Part shown: positions 52,578 to 61,105 of the stretch, one piece after another | Layout of the letters: each line of letters opens with the position of its first letter | Numbering within the stretch: position 1 is the first letter of the stretch | Origin: Dyadobacter sp. CY356 | GTDB lineage: Bacteria > Bacteroidota > Bacteroidia > Cytophagales > Spirosomataceae | DNA: 64,000 nt | Assembly (NCBI RefSeq): GCF_021440195.1 | Contig: NZ_JAJTSZ010000001.1 | Span: 620,001 to 684,000, forward strand | Direction of reading: 5' to 3' | Made by a program: the position numbers and the translations under genes | The notes under the pieces: model-generated | What the model saw: the letters and a program-made list of their open reading frames with translations, nothing else | What the model was told of the DNA's origin: nothing | The model's database searches: none

Positions 52578-52748
52578 TTGATAGTTTTAATACCCGTCGG
52601 ACGGCGGAAAAAGCCGTCCGACGGGTTGCCCGAACTAGACTTTTAAAAGGTCTAAAATTTTTGGCATTGGGCTCAATCCGGATTTTGCGAACGGGCGACC
52701 TCGTCCGATGGTTTTTTCTACCGTCGGACGGGTCAACAAAACTATCAA
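52578..52748. repeat. 171-bp element with about 65-bp imperfect inverted arms
   Basis: The left end reads TTGATAGTTTT, then A-C-C-C-G-T-C-G-G-A-C-G-G; the right end is its mirror, with CCGTCGGACGGGT and AAAACTATCAA. Aligning the left arm with the reverse complement of the right shows identity over most of about 65 bases, with mismatches and single-base changes. Inside, each arm itself forms a hairpin: CCCGTCGGACGGC with GCCGTCCGACGGG, and CGTCCGATGG with CCGTCGGACG. The element has no coding frame, and the layout is that of a MITE or a paired (BIME-like) REP. It lies between the adenine deaminase and AraC genes. Confidence 0.8.
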
Positions 52749-52778
52749 GCTTCGAAAAAATTGATTAATCAAAATGAT

Positions 52779-53660
52779 TCACAAAAGCACCGAACTCTCC
52801 CGATACCCCTTTTGATACTGCAACGGACTTTTCCCCGTATGGATTTTGAAGTATTTGTTAAAATTGGCAAAATTATTAAAACCACTTTCGTAGCAAATCT
52901 GCGCGACACTCAGTTTCCCGTCAATCAATAATTTACAGGCATGACCAATACGTAGTTCAAGTAAAAACTGCGAATAAGTTTTTCTGCTGCGACTTTTAAA
53001 ATACCTGCAAAAGGAATGCGGACTGATACTGGCAACTTCTGCAATTTCTTCAATTGTGATTTTTCGCTGAAAATTGTCAAGCGAATATTTATAGATCTGA
53101 TTAATCCTGTCGGTATCATACTGATCATATTCTTCCTGATAATGACTGTTTGAAAGCAATTTGATATCCTTGCTTTGTGCCAGCGTTTCCAATATTTGAA
53201 GCAGGGAAATTACAGGATTTCCATCTTTCTGATCAAGCAGGTTTTGTAATAACGATTTTACAGAATGATTTTCAGGCCCGGACAATTTCATCCCGAATTT
53301 TGCTTTATCTAACAATTCATTGATGGATTTATTCTCCGGCAAGTTTCTGAAAACTTCACCAAACAACTCAGCAGAAAAATGTAAAACCGTTGCCTGGGCA
53401 TATAACCTGGAATCTCCCCGGAAATATTTCTCATCACAGCGCCAGTAATGCGGCAAATTGGATCCAATTAAAAGCAGATCCCCACTTTGAAAATGCTGGA
53501 TATTATCGCCCACAAACTGGGTTCCTGATCCTTGTTCAATATGGACAAGTTCCATTTCCGGATGATAATGCCAGCGATTGTAGAAGTATAAAACAACATC
53601 TCTCCTGATGCTGAAAGATTGCTGCAAACCTTTGGGTACTTTCAGTAATTGCGGTTTCAC
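52779..53660 (-). CDS. AraC-family transcriptional regulator
   Basis: The 293-residue protein has an N-terminal cupin-type sensor (HYHPEMELVHIEQGSGTQFV, QSGDLLLIGSNLPHYW) and a C-terminal AraC double helix-turn-helix (ITIEEIAEVASISPHSFCRYFKSRS and LSVAQICYESGFNNFANFNKYFKIHTG). Cupin-type AraC proteins bind a sugar or a derived ligand. It lies divergent to the sugar operon that begins at 53989, sharing a 328-base region, so it is probably the activator of that operon. The inducer would be L-fucose, L-rhamnose or an intermediate. Confidence 0.9.
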   Translation of the reverse strand: MKPQLLKVPKGLQQSFSIRRDVVLYFYNRWHYHPEMELVHIEQGSGTQFVGDNIQHFQSGDLLLIGSNLPHYWRCDEKYFRGDSRLYAQATVLHFSAELFGEVFRNLPENKSINELLDKAKFGMKLSGPENHSVKSLLQNLLDQKDGNPVISLLQILETLAQSKDIKLLSNSHYQEEYDQYDTDRINQIYKYSLDNFQRKITIEEIAEVASISPHSFCRYFKSRSRKTYSQFLLELRIGHACKLLIDGKLSVAQICYESGFNNFANFNKYFKIHTGKSPLQYQKGYRESSVLL

Positions 53661-53988
53661 AGTTATAATGTCAGGATTTATGAAGTTATCATCAACTTTA
53701 TGCCAAAATTATTGAAATATATGCTATAATAGTGAAACATGACCTTTTAATATTTCTATTCATTTGTATAAAAATTCAATAGAAAATATTGGTATTTTTA
53801 TTTTGAGTAACCAATGTACTATTCGGGCCCATTTGCAGTATATAATAATGATCGCTGCTTTTGGTAAACCGGGTAAAAGCTGATTAATTCGTCTGTATAG
53901 TTGCAGTCTGAAATATTCTTCAACACAACGGTTATTTCAAATTCACCATCATGAACTTTATTAATACATATTTTCTCTTGAGAGTACT
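53661..53988. promoter_or_regulatory. Divergent control region between araC and the sugar operon
   Basis: The 328-base gap contains the start regions of both divergent genes. On the plus strand a near-consensus TATTTTG around 53787-53803 and an AT-rich stretch TATATAATAATG near 53837 lie upstream of the 53989 start. I could not identify a clear pair of AraC half-sites by eye. No gene is present. Confidence 0.35.
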
Positions 53989-55641
53989 ATGGCATCCAAT
54001 CTTTTAAAAATTCACCCTTCCGATAATGTTATTGTAGCGTTGAGGGATTTGCCAACCGGTTCAGAAGCAGAATGGAACGGGGTCAGTTATCAGCTGCCGT
54101 ACGGCGTTTCCTCAAAACATAAATTTGTTACAGAAGATATAGAAACCGGCGGTGCTATTATCATGTACGGCGTTTTGGTGGGTCGTGCCAAGCAGCCGAT
54201 TAAACGTGGTGAACCTATTACAACATTTAATTTAAAACACGATTCTCAGGATTATAGCACTGCAAATCGTCAACCATATTCATATACCCAGCCTGACGTA
54301 AGTCGTTGGGCAGGCCGAACATTTAAAGGATATCATCGTGCGGATGGTCGTGTAGGAACGTACAATTACTGGCTCGTTCTTCCGCTTGTTTTTTGTGAAA
54401 ACAGAAATGTCCTGATCATGAAAGACGCGTTTGAGCGTGAACTTGGTTATGCACAGACAGATATGTACCGCGGACAAGTTGCTGAATTTCTGAATGCATA
54501 TCAGTCGGGTGATATGTCGAAAATGCAAAATCTGGGTGGTTTTTCAGAGCCAACGAGAGAACAGCAAACTAAAAATCGTCCTTTCCCGAATGTGGACGGA
54601 ATAAAATTCCTGACACATGAAGGTGGCTGCGGTGGAACACGTACGGATGCCAATACGCTTTGCGCACTTTTTGCCGCATACGCGGTTCATCCAAACGTTG
54701 CCGGAATTACCGTATTAAGTCTTGGATGCCAGAATTCAGAATTGAAGACGCTGGAAGATGAGATCAAAAAACGCGACCCGAATTTTAACAAACCGTTTTA
54801 TGCTTTTGAGCATCAGAAAGGAACGGAATATTCATTAGTATCCGGTGCTATCAAATCTACTTTTTTAGGTTTAACGGAAATGAATAAACAGGAACGTGAA
54901 GACGCTCCGTTGTCAAAACTTAATGTTGGATTAAAATGCGGAGGTTCTGATGGTTTTTCAGGAATTTCAGCGAATCCGGTTTTGGGTCATTTGTCCGATA
55001 TTATCGTTGGTTTAGGCGGACAAACGCTTTTGGCTGAATTTCCTGAACTTAATGGTGTTGAGCAGGAATTGCTTAACCGTTGTGTCACAGAAGAGAAGGC
55101 AGCGAAATTTGAAAAATTAATGCGAGAATATGCAGGAAAAGCCGAAGCAGTAGGTTCAGCTTTTGCCTTCAATCCTTCGCCTGGAAATATTAAAGACGGC
55201 TTGATCACAGATGCCATAAAATCTGCCGGTGCAGCCAAAAAAGGTGGAAACGCGTATATTTCCGACGTTTTGAATTATACTGAAAGAGCAACAGTTCCGG
55301 GTCTGGCATTGGTTTGTACGCCTGGAAATGACGTGGAAGCGACAACTGGACAAACCGCTGCGGGTGCTAATATTATATTGTTTACAACAGGATTGGGAAC
55401 GCCAACTGGTAATCCAATTTGTCCGGTTGCGAAGGTGGCGACTAATACTATTTTAGCAAACCGCATGCCTGATGTAATTGATTTCGACTGCGGGCCAGTT
55501 GTTGATGGATCTCAGTCATTGGAAGAAAATGCAGATCATTTGCTGGAATATGTGATCAAGGTGGCAAGCGGCGAGCTTACGAAGGCGCAGCAACTTGGTC
55601 AGGATGATTTTATTCCATGGAAAAGAGGGGTTTCGCTATAA
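53989..55641 (+). CDS. UxaA-family sugar-acid dehydratase (probable L-fuconate/L-rhamnonate dehydratase)
   Basis: The 550-residue protein has the SAF-type N-terminal domain of altronate dehydratase (LKIHPSDNVIVALRDLPTGSE) and the large UxaA C-terminal domain with FKGYHRADGRVGTYNYW, LTHEGGCGGTR, LSLGCQNSE, LKCGGSDGFSGISANP and NPICPVAKVATNT. The family uses iron or an iron-sulfur type metal and dehydrates aldonates. Its neighbours (SDR, FAH hydrolase, COG3618 lactonase, PF05336 mutarotase) form a 6-deoxyhexose pathway, so I infer that the substrate is L-fuconate or L-rhamnonate. This step is more often assigned to enolase-superfamily dehydratases. Confidence 0.85.
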   Translation: MASNLLKIHPSDNVIVALRDLPTGSEAEWNGVSYQLPYGVSSKHKFVTEDIETGGAIIMYGVLVGRAKQPIKRGEPITTFNLKHDSQDYSTANRQPYSYTQPDVSRWAGRTFKGYHRADGRVGTYNYWLVLPLVFCENRNVLIMKDAFERELGYAQTDMYRGQVAEFLNAYQSGDMSKMQNLGGFSEPTREQQTKNRPFPNVDGIKFLTHEGGCGGTRTDANTLCALFAAYAVHPNVAGITVLSLGCQNSELKTLEDEIKKRDPNFNKPFYAFEHQKGTEYSLVSGAIKSTFLGLTEMNKQEREDAPLSKLNVGLKCGGSDGFSGISANPVLGHLSDIIVGLGGQTLLAEFPELNGVEQELLNRCVTEEKAAKFEKLMREYAGKAEAVGSAFAFNPSPGNIKDGLITDAIKSAGAAKKGGNAYISDVLNYTERATVPGLALVCTPGNDVEATTGQTAAGANIILFTTGLGTPTGNPICPVAKVATNTILANRMPDVIDFDCGPVVDGSQSLEENADHLLEYVIKVASGELTKAQQLGQDDFIPWKRGVSL

Positions 55642-55673
55642 ACAGGAAGTTCTAAATAGGAATAAAAAATTTA

Positions 55674-55730
55674 CCCCAGGATTCATCCTGGGGCTATATT
55701 CATCAACCAACATCCCGGGATTTATCCCGC
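55674..55730. repeat. Two tandem hairpins between the dehydratase and dehydrogenase genes
   Basis: CCCCAGGA-TTCA-TCCTGGGG (55674-55693) and CGGGA-TTTA-TCCCG (55716-55729) are perfect small hairpins with related 4-base loops, separated by GCTATATTCATCAACCAAC. The pair looks like another dispersed palindrome family of Bacteroidota intergenic DNA. The 172-base gap contains no gene. Confidence 0.75.
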
Positions 55731-55813
55731 AGTCAGAGTTCGATTCGAGTAAAGTTTTTCATCAAAAGTCTTTTCCAAACAGACTCTTGATATTATATTA
55801 AATTGTAAAATAC

Positions 55814-56587
55814 ATGTTTGATTTAACAGGTAAAGTAGCATTGGTTACCGGCGGCGCAAGCGGGATTGGGTTAGCGATATCCAAAACCTTTGCAAAACAG
55901 GGCGCACATGTCCACATTCTTGAACTAAATATTGATCTGGCCAATCAGGTTGTAGCGGATATTAAAAGTGAAGGCGGAAGTGCAGAAGCACACGCCATTG
56001 ACATTTCAAAACAAGCTGATGTAATAAACGTTATCGACGGCATTGCAGAAAAAGCAACGATCAATATTCTGGTAAATAACGCCGGAATAGCGCATGTCGG
56101 TAAAGCAGATAATACCGCTGAAACTGACTTTGACCGCGTGATCAATGTGAACGTGAAAGGAGTTTACAACTGCCTTTTCGCAACAATTCCCCATTTGAAA
56201 AAAGCGGGTGGCGGAGTGATTTTGAACATGGCATCGATTGCAGCGACAGTCGGTATCCCTGATCGATTTGCTTATTCTACGGCGAAGGGAGCAGTTTTTT
56301 CCATGACTTTATCCGTTGCCCGTGACTATCTGGCTGATGGAATTCGTTGTAACAGCGTTTCTCCGGCCCGTGTTCATACACCTTTTGTGGACGGTTTTAT
56401 TTCAAAAAACTATCCGGGACAGGAAGCTGAAATGTTTGAAAAATTGTCAAAAACCCAGCCAATCGGGCGTATGGCAAAACCAGCCGAAATCGGAGCATTG
56501 GCATTATACCTCTGCTCAGACGAAGCATCATTCATCACCGGCTGCGATTACCTGATCGACGGAGGATTCGAAAAACTAAATAACTAA
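55814..56587 (+). CDS. Short-chain dehydrogenase, probable 2-keto-3-deoxy-L-fuconate (or rhamnonate) dehydrogenase
   Basis: A 257-residue classical SDR with the NAD-binding motif TGGASGIG (residues 12-19), NNAG (about 90), a catalytic serine in MASIAATVG, and Y-S-T-A-K as the YxxxK pair. Substrate-loop and C-terminal parts are typical (YLCSDEASFITGCDYLIDGG). In oxidative L-fucose and L-rhamnose pathways an SDR oxidises the C4 hydroxyl of the 2-keto-3-deoxy acid to give the 2,4-diketo acid. The alternative is oxidation of the free sugar to the lactone. The order of genes favours the former. The start follows a hairpin-rich gap. Confidence 0.85.
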   Translation: MFDLTGKVALVTGGASGIGLAISKTFAKQGAHVHILELNIDLANQVVADIKSEGGSAEAHAIDISKQADVINVIDGIAEKATINILVNNAGIAHVGKADNTAETDFDRVINVNVKGVYNCLFATIPHLKKAGGGVILNMASIAATVGIPDRFAYSTAKGAVFSMTLSVARDYLADGIRCNSVSPARVHTPFVDGFISKNYPGQEAEMFEKLSKTQPIGRMAKPAEIGALALYLCSDEASFITGCDYLIDGGFEKLNN

Positions 56588-56597
56588 TTATTTATAG

Positions 56598-56704
56598 GTT
56601 ACACAGAGAGCCACAGAGTAAAAAGGAGGTCCACAGAGTTTTTGCAAACCATATTAAATAAACTCTGTGGCCCTCCTTTTAAACTCCCTTTTTCTCTGTG
56701 TAAC
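56598..56704. repeat. 107-bp long inverted repeat between the dehydrogenase and FAH hydrolase genes
   Basis: Left: GTTACACAGAGA ... CCACAGAGT ... AAAAAGGAGG, CCACAGAGTTT; right: AAACTCTGTGG, CCCTCCTTTT, then TCTCTGTGTAAC. The ends are 12-bp perfect complements and the inner arms pair over about 23 bases around an 18-base loop. The terminal parts and the inner parts are similar to each other (variants of ACACAGAG/CCACAGAG). It folds into a long imperfect hairpin in the transcript. Confidence 0.85.
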
Positions 56705-56720
56705 AACAAACCAAGCTAAT

Positions 56721-57584
56721 ATGAAACTTTTCCGCTTTGGCGCATACGAACAAGAAAAACCTGGTGTAGAATTAACAAATGGCGAGTTGCTGGATGTTTC
56801 TGCTTTTGGTGAAGATTATAATGAGAAATTTTTTGCAACCGATGGATTGAACCGTCTCGCAGATTGGCTGACTTTAAATTCAGCGTCGTCGCCGCGTGTT
56901 GAAAAGGGTTTTCGCTTTGGTTCTTGTATCGCACGGCCATCTAAAATAGTTTGTATCGGGATGAATTATGCGAAACACGCATATGAATCCGGAGCAACGG
57001 AACTTCCAAAAGAGCCGATAGTATTTTTTAAATCGACCTCTGCTTTGGTTGGACCAAATGATCAGGTTATCATTCCACGTAATTCTCAGAAAACAGATTG
57101 GGAAGTTGAGCTTGCCGTGATAATCGGTAAAAAAACAAGTTATGTTGAAGAAGCAGACGCTTTGAGTTATGTAGCAGGTTACGCGGTTCACAATGATTAT
57201 TCTGAACGTGAATTTCAATTGGAACGCGGCGGACAATGGGTGAAAGGAAAAAGTAATGACACTTTTGCTCCAATAGGACCATATTTTGTTCCGGCTTCGG
57301 AAGTGCCAAATGCTAATGATCTTAATCTGTGGTTGTCGTTAAATGGTAAGAAAATTCAGGACAGTACAACGTCCGATATGATTTTCCATGTACCCTTTCT
57401 GGTAAGTTACCTGAGCCAGTTTATGACTTTGCTTCCCGGTGATGTTATTTCAACAGGAACACCAGCCGGCGTCGGTTTAGGAATGAAACCTCCGTTTTAT
57501 CTGAAACCAGGTGACGTTGTAGAACTTGGTATTGAAGGATTGGGCGAGCAAAGACAAGAAGCCATTGCCTGGAAAGCAGTATAA
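56721..57584 (+). CDS. FAH-family hydrolase (probable 2,4-diketo-3-deoxy-L-fuconate/rhamnonate hydrolase)
   Basis: The true start is the ATG at 56721; an upstream in-frame ATG at 56667 would translate through the palindrome. The 287-residue protein has the fumarylacetoacetate hydrolase fold: SKIVCIGMNYAKHA, FFKSTSALVGP, DWEVELAVIIG (metal ligands E-x-E), HNDYSEREFQ (metal D) and GTPAGVGLGMKPP. In the L-rhamnose and L-fucose oxidative pathways this family cleaves the 2,4-diketo acid to pyruvate and L-lactate. The lutABC genes, for L-lactate oxidation, lie a few kilobases downstream in the same direction. Confidence 0.9.
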   Translation: MKLFRFGAYEQEKPGVELTNGELLDVSAFGEDYNEKFFATDGLNRLADWLTLNSASSPRVEKGFRFGSCIARPSKIVCIGMNYAKHAYESGATELPKEPIVFFKSTSALVGPNDQVIIPRNSQKTDWEVELAVIIGKKTSYVEEADALSYVAGYAVHNDYSEREFQLERGGQWVKGKSNDTFAPIGPYFVPASEVPNANDLNLWLSLNGKKIQDSTTSDMIFHVPFLVSYLSQFMTLLPGDVISTGTPAGVGLGMKPPFYLKPGDVVELGIEGLGEQRQEAIAWKAV

Positions 57585-57589
57585 TTTTG

Positions 57590-57628
57590 GATTTTGGAAT
57601 AATGGTTGGAAAACATTATTCCAAAATC
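57590..57628. repeat. 15-bp perfect inverted repeat between the FAH hydrolase and lactonase genes
   Basis: GATTTTGGAATAATG (57590-57604) and CATTATTCCAAAATC (57614-57628) are perfect complements around a 9-base loop. There is no T-run after the stem that would make it a strong terminator, so it may modulate read-through or mRNA decay between the two enzymes. Confidence 0.85.
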
Positions 57629-57647
57629 TATCATCAAAATATATAAA

Positions 57648-58475
57648 ATGGTAATCGATTCGCACCAGCATTTTTGGGTTTATGACGAGGAACGGGATTC
57701 CTGGATCACACCCGAAATGGAGAAAATACGGAAAAATTTCCTGCCGGCAGATTTAGAACCCGTTTTGAAAGCAAATGGCGTGGACGGCTGCGTGGCAGTG
57801 CAAGCTGACCAATCGAACCAGGAAACCGAGTTTTTGCTGCAATTGGCAGAATCCAATGATTTTCTCAAAGGAGTAGTTGGCTGGATCGATCTGCGCGCTG
57901 AAAATTTATACGACCGCCTCGAAGTATGTTCTCAATTTGAAAAATTAAAAGGTTTCCGTCATGTGGTACAAGGCGAGCCGGATGGATTTTTAGAACAAGC
58001 TGATTTTATAAAAGGCGTAAGACAACTGACGGCTTTTAATTTTACCTATGACCTTCTGGTTTATCCAACACAACTGGAAGCCAGCTACATTTTTGCAAAA
58101 CAATTGCCTAACGTACGTTTTGTACTGGATCACATCGCAAAACCTTACATCAAAAAAGGTGAAACCGAAAGTTGGGCTAAGGATATTAAAAAGCTGGCTA
58201 AGTTGCCAAACGTATCCTGCAAAGTTTCCGGAATGGTTACAGAAGCGGATTGGTTTAATTGGAAAAACGAGGATTTTACACCATATCTGGATGTAATCTT
58301 CGAAGCATTTGGCACCAATCGTCTACTTTTTGGATCTGATTGGCCGGTTTGTCTGGTGGCAGCCGAGTATGAAGCAATGAAAAGTATTTTGACGAGTTAT
58401 GTATCAAAATTGTCAAAAGATGAACAGAAGAAAGTCTGGGGCGATAATGCGGTCAAATTTTATTCTCTTGATTAA
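57648..58475 (+). CDS. COG3618-type amidohydrolase, probable L-fuconolactone (or L-rhamnonolactone) hydrolase
   Basis: Start at the ATG at 57648; the frame extends upstream to a TTG across the hairpin. The 275-residue TIM-barrel metal hydrolase begins MVIDSHQHFW (H6, H8), has VLDHIAKP with a histidine, KVSGMV, and LLFGSDWPV with the metal-site aspartate. In oxidative 6-deoxyhexose pathways COG3618 enzymes open the sugar lactone. The position between the diketo-acid hydrolase and the mutarotase supports this. It leads into the mutarotase gene after 15 bases. Confidence 0.88.
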   Translation: MVIDSHQHFWVYDEERDSWITPEMEKIRKNFLPADLEPVLKANGVDGCVAVQADQSNQETEFLLQLAESNDFLKGVVGWIDLRAENLYDRLEVCSQFEKLKGFRHVVQGEPDGFLEQADFIKGVRQLTAFNFTYDLLVYPTQLEASYIFAKQLPNVRFVLDHIAKPYIKKGETESWAKDIKKLAKLPNVSCKVSGMVTEADWFNWKNEDFTPYLDVIFEAFGTNRLLFGSDWPVCLVAAEYEAMKSILTSYVSKLSKDEQKKVWGDNAVKFYSLD

Positions 58476-58490
58476 AGAAATATAACACTG

Positions 58491-58823
58491 ATGAAAAGAT
58501 ATTGTCTGGCATTGGATCTTGTAAATGACGCTGAAATGATCGCTGAATATGAAGCGCTTCACAAGGCGATCCGTCCTGAAATCGAAAAGAGTATTCTTGA
58601 TGCGGGGGTCACACAGATGGAAATTTTTCGGATTGAAAACCGTCTTTTTATGATTATGGAAACGGACGATGATTTTAGTTTTGAAAAGAAAGATGCCATG
58701 GACGCGGCCAACCAAAAGGTACAGGAGTGGGAGCAGTTTGTTTGGAAATATCAGCAGGCATTACCATCAGCAAAAGAAGGCGAAAAATGGATGTTGATGG
58801 ACCAGATTTTTGCTTTGGTATAG
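58491..58823 (+). CDS. L-fucose/L-rhamnose mutarotase (PF05336 family)
   Basis: A 110-residue protein of the rhaM/DUF718 mutarotase family: MKRYCLALDLVNDAEMIAEY, H24 in EALHKAIRPE, MEIFRIENRLFMIMETDDDF and WEQFVWKYQQALP. These enzymes interconvert the anomers of L-rhamnose, and in the oxidative fucose cluster of some bacteria a relative acts on L-fucose. It completes the sugar block. Whether the substrate is L-fucose or L-rhamnose cannot be told from sequence alone; the fuconolactonase-like neighbour favours fucose. Confidence 0.9.
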   Translation: MKRYCLALDLVNDAEMIAEYEALHKAIRPEIEKSILDAGVTQMEIFRIENRLFMIMETDDDFSFEKKDAMDAANQKVQEWEQFVWKYQQALPSAKEGEKWMLMDQIFALV

Positions 58824-59000
58824 AATGAATGAAAATAGATTAGCCGATTGAAAAGTAACTTTTAAAACTAGCAAAACCAGAATACTCAGCAACAGTTAGG
58901 AAAAACTTCCTGGAAAAAATCAAAGACAGATTGCAATTTTTGACCCAATGGTTCTAAATTATGATTTGACAGAAGTCTTTTTACTTAGCTATTTGATAGA

Positions 59001-59783
59001 TTGAAAAAGTTAGTACTGATTATCAGCTTAATAAGTCTTACCATCACTTTATTATCCTCCCAGCCCCGCCGGCCGTTTGAGATAAAAGTTATGAGTTTCA
59101 ACGTTCGCCATGGTCTGGATTTGAACGATGAATCAAATTTGATGGGGATATTGAAAGTTATCAAAGAAAATTCACCTCAGCTGGTTGCTTTGCAGGCAGT
59201 AGATAGTTTGAAAAATAACGGAAAAGTACAGTTTCAGTTGCGACAACTGGCAATTCAGACAGGCATGTATTATGCTTATGGCGTTGCCGATAGCACAGAA
59301 CATGGTTCTCAGGGAGTTGGTCTTTTGTCAAAATGGCCTTTTGAAAAAACACAAAAGTTCAAATTACCTATGACAAAAGGATCAGACGCGCGGGTTTTGC
59401 AATGCGGACTGATTCATCCTGCTAAAAACCTGACCTTTCGTTTTTGTAATGCACGTCTGGAATATGCCTCGGTAATTGACAGGGCAATGCAGGCGGCTTT
59501 TGTAAATCAGATGTTGCAGGGCAGTATTCAGCCGGTAGTGATTGGTATGGATATGGGCGCGAGGCCGAATGAACAGCCCTATTTTTCTTTCCGGAGAAAA
59601 TGGCAGGATGCAGCGCGCGGCTCTCAAATGGAGACTTGGAATGAAGGCCTTCCCGGCGACAGGATGGATTATATTTTTGTATTAATGAATAATAAGGTAA
59701 GGGTGAAAAGATATAAGGTGATTAAAAATCATCCCGAAGTTTCGGATCACTATCCAATAATGGCCACCATTGAATTTTGGTAA
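59001..59783 (+). CDS. Exported endonuclease/exonuclease/phosphatase-fold protein with degenerate active site
   Basis: The 260-residue protein uses a TTG start (no ATG is available before the signal peptide KKLVLIISLISLTITLLSS). It follows the EEP fold: VMSFNVRHG (N34), LVALQAVDS, GVGLLSKWPFE, NARLEYAS, VVIGMDMGARPN, GDRMDYIF and SDHYPIMATI. Several catalytic residues differ from the family: the metal-binding Glu of LQEV is A66, the His of NTHL is R152, and the Asn of GDFN is replaced (D184-M185-G186). D223 and the D249-H250 pair are retained. It is probably not an active nuclease or phosphatase. It ends 5 bases before lutA. Confidence 0.75.
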   Translation: MKKLVLIISLISLTITLLSSQPRRPFEIKVMSFNVRHGLDLNDESNLMGILKVIKENSPQLVALQAVDSLKNNGKVQFQLRQLAIQTGMYYAYGVADSTEHGSQGVGLLSKWPFEKTQKFKLPMTKGSDARVLQCGLIHPAKNLTFRFCNARLEYASVIDRAMQAAFVNQMLQGSIQPVVIGMDMGARPNEQPYFSFRRKWQDAARGSQMETWNEGLPGDRMDYIFVLMNNKVRVKRYKVIKNHPEVSDHYPIMATIEFW

Positions 59784-59788
59784 AACGC

Positions 59789-60568
59789 ATGGATTATTCT
59801 CATTTGAAGATCGGATTATTTATTCCTTGTTACGTGGATCAGTTTTATCCGCAGGTTGGAATAGCAACGTTGGAATTACTTGAAAAACTAGGCTGTAAGG
59901 TTGGTTTTCCACTGAACCAAACTTGTTGCGGCCAACCGATGGCTAACTCGGGATTTGAACATTTGACCAAAGATTGCAATAGCTTGTTTTACGATTCCTT
60001 TGCTGCTTTTGATTATGTCGTTGCACCTTCGGGAAGTTGTGTGTTACATATCAAAGAACATTTAAAAGTTGAAAACCGTGAGAGCGATTCAAAAATTCTT
60101 CGGAAAAAAGTTTATGAACTGGTTGAGTTTATAACTGACGTTCTCAAAATAGATTATATCGAAGCAGAATTCCCGCATCGTGTTGGTTTGCATCAGGGTT
60201 GTCATGGACAACGCGGACTACATCTTTCACAAATGTCGGAGTTAAACGCGGCGCCTTTTAATAAACCGGAAACACTTTTGAAAAAAGTAAATGGTTTGGA
60301 ACTGGTTGAACTGGATAGAAAAGATGAGTGCTGTGGATTTGGGGGGACTTTCTGTGTGAGTGAAGAAGCTGTGTCTGTAAAAATGGGCAAGGACCGCGTT
60401 TCAGATCATATCCGCCATCATGCCGAATATATTACAGGCTCGGATATGAGCTGCCTTTTACATCTGGAAGGAATTTTAAAAAGAAAAAATTCACCGGTGC
60501 AGGTAAAACATATCGCTGAGATTTTGAATAGTACCGTAAAAAAACAAATACCGGTACCCAATCATTGA
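59789..60568 (+). CDS. lutA: Lactate utilisation Fe-S protein LutA/YkgE
   Basis: Start at the ATG at 59789 rather than the TTG 12 bases earlier. The 259-residue protein has two CCG-type (cysteine-rich) domains: FIPCYVDQF-x-n-NQTCCGQPMAN near residue 45, and HQGCHGQRG with DECCGFGGTFCV near residue 185. Each is thought to bind a [4Fe-4S]-type cluster; LutA works with LutB and LutC to oxidise L-lactate to pyruvate. It directly follows the degenerate EEP gene, and lutB lies about 700 bases downstream, separated by a minus-strand gene. Confidence 0.92.
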   Translation: MDYSHLKIGLFIPCYVDQFYPQVGIATLELLEKLGCKVGFPLNQTCCGQPMANSGFEHLTKDCNSLFYDSFAAFDYVVAPSGSCVLHIKEHLKVENRESDSKILRKKVYELVEFITDVLKIDYIEAEFPHRVGLHQGCHGQRGLHLSQMSELNAAPFNKPETLLKKVNGLELVELDRKDECCGFGGTFCVSEEAVSVKMGKDRVSDHIRHHAEYITGSDMSCLLHLEGILKRKNSPVQVKHIAEILNSTVKKQIPVPNH

Positions 60569-60623
60569 GCACCGGCATTTTACAAAGTTTTACGGAAATC
60601 AGAATCTGAGAAGCGTCAGTCGT

Positions 60624-61019
60624 TTAGTTGATTGAAGAAACGACGCGGCTCGTTTTTGTCAGGATATCAAACGTTTGTGAAGCTTTCTCTTTTCCGTCCG
60701 TAACTTCGAATGTATAAGTACCATCCAAAAGAGTCGAAAGGTCAAAATATTTCACGTAGCTTGATTCAGGACGGTGACTTTCTGAAAAAAGGATATTTTT
60801 ATCAGTATCAAGAATGCGTACACTTACAAGATTTGATACGGGATTTATATAGGCTACTCTGAATTGCATTGGTTTAACTTGCAGTACCGAAAGCTTGTTA
60901 GAAGCTGATTCAGTTTTATCCGAAGTTGCGATGGCGGTTTGTGCATTAGCAGTAAATGCTGAACCTGATATAAGCATACCAATCAAGGCAGCTGAAAAGA
61001 ATGTGTTTTTGGCTTTCAT
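60624..61019 (-). CDS. Small exported protein between lutA and lutB, opposite strand
   Basis: The 131-residue protein has a signal peptide (FFSAALIGMLISGSAFTANAQ). The mature part is a single beta-sandwich-like domain with LVSVRILDTDKNILFSE and YFDLSTLLDGTYTFEVTDGKEK, a pattern like the T9SS C-terminal domain or DUF3244 folds, where K-x-V-x-V-R-I-x-D and L-x-x-G-x-Y-x-x-x-V are typical. Function unknown. It has its own promoter at 61106-61131 and interrupts the lutA-lutBC arrangement. Confidence 0.75.
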   Translation of the reverse strand: MKAKNTFFSAALIGMLISGSAFTANAQTAIATSDKTESASNKLSVLQVKPMQFRVAYINPVSNLVSVRILDTDKNILFSESHRPESSYVKYFDLSTLLDGTYTFEVTDGKEKASQTFDILTKTSRVVSSIN

Positions 61020-61105
61020 AGGAGTTGAAATTAAATTGTGTCTAAAAAAAGTTAAATAAAACTTTGATCAGACTCTGTTGCCCCGATCAAAAAACTTTGT
61101 TGATT

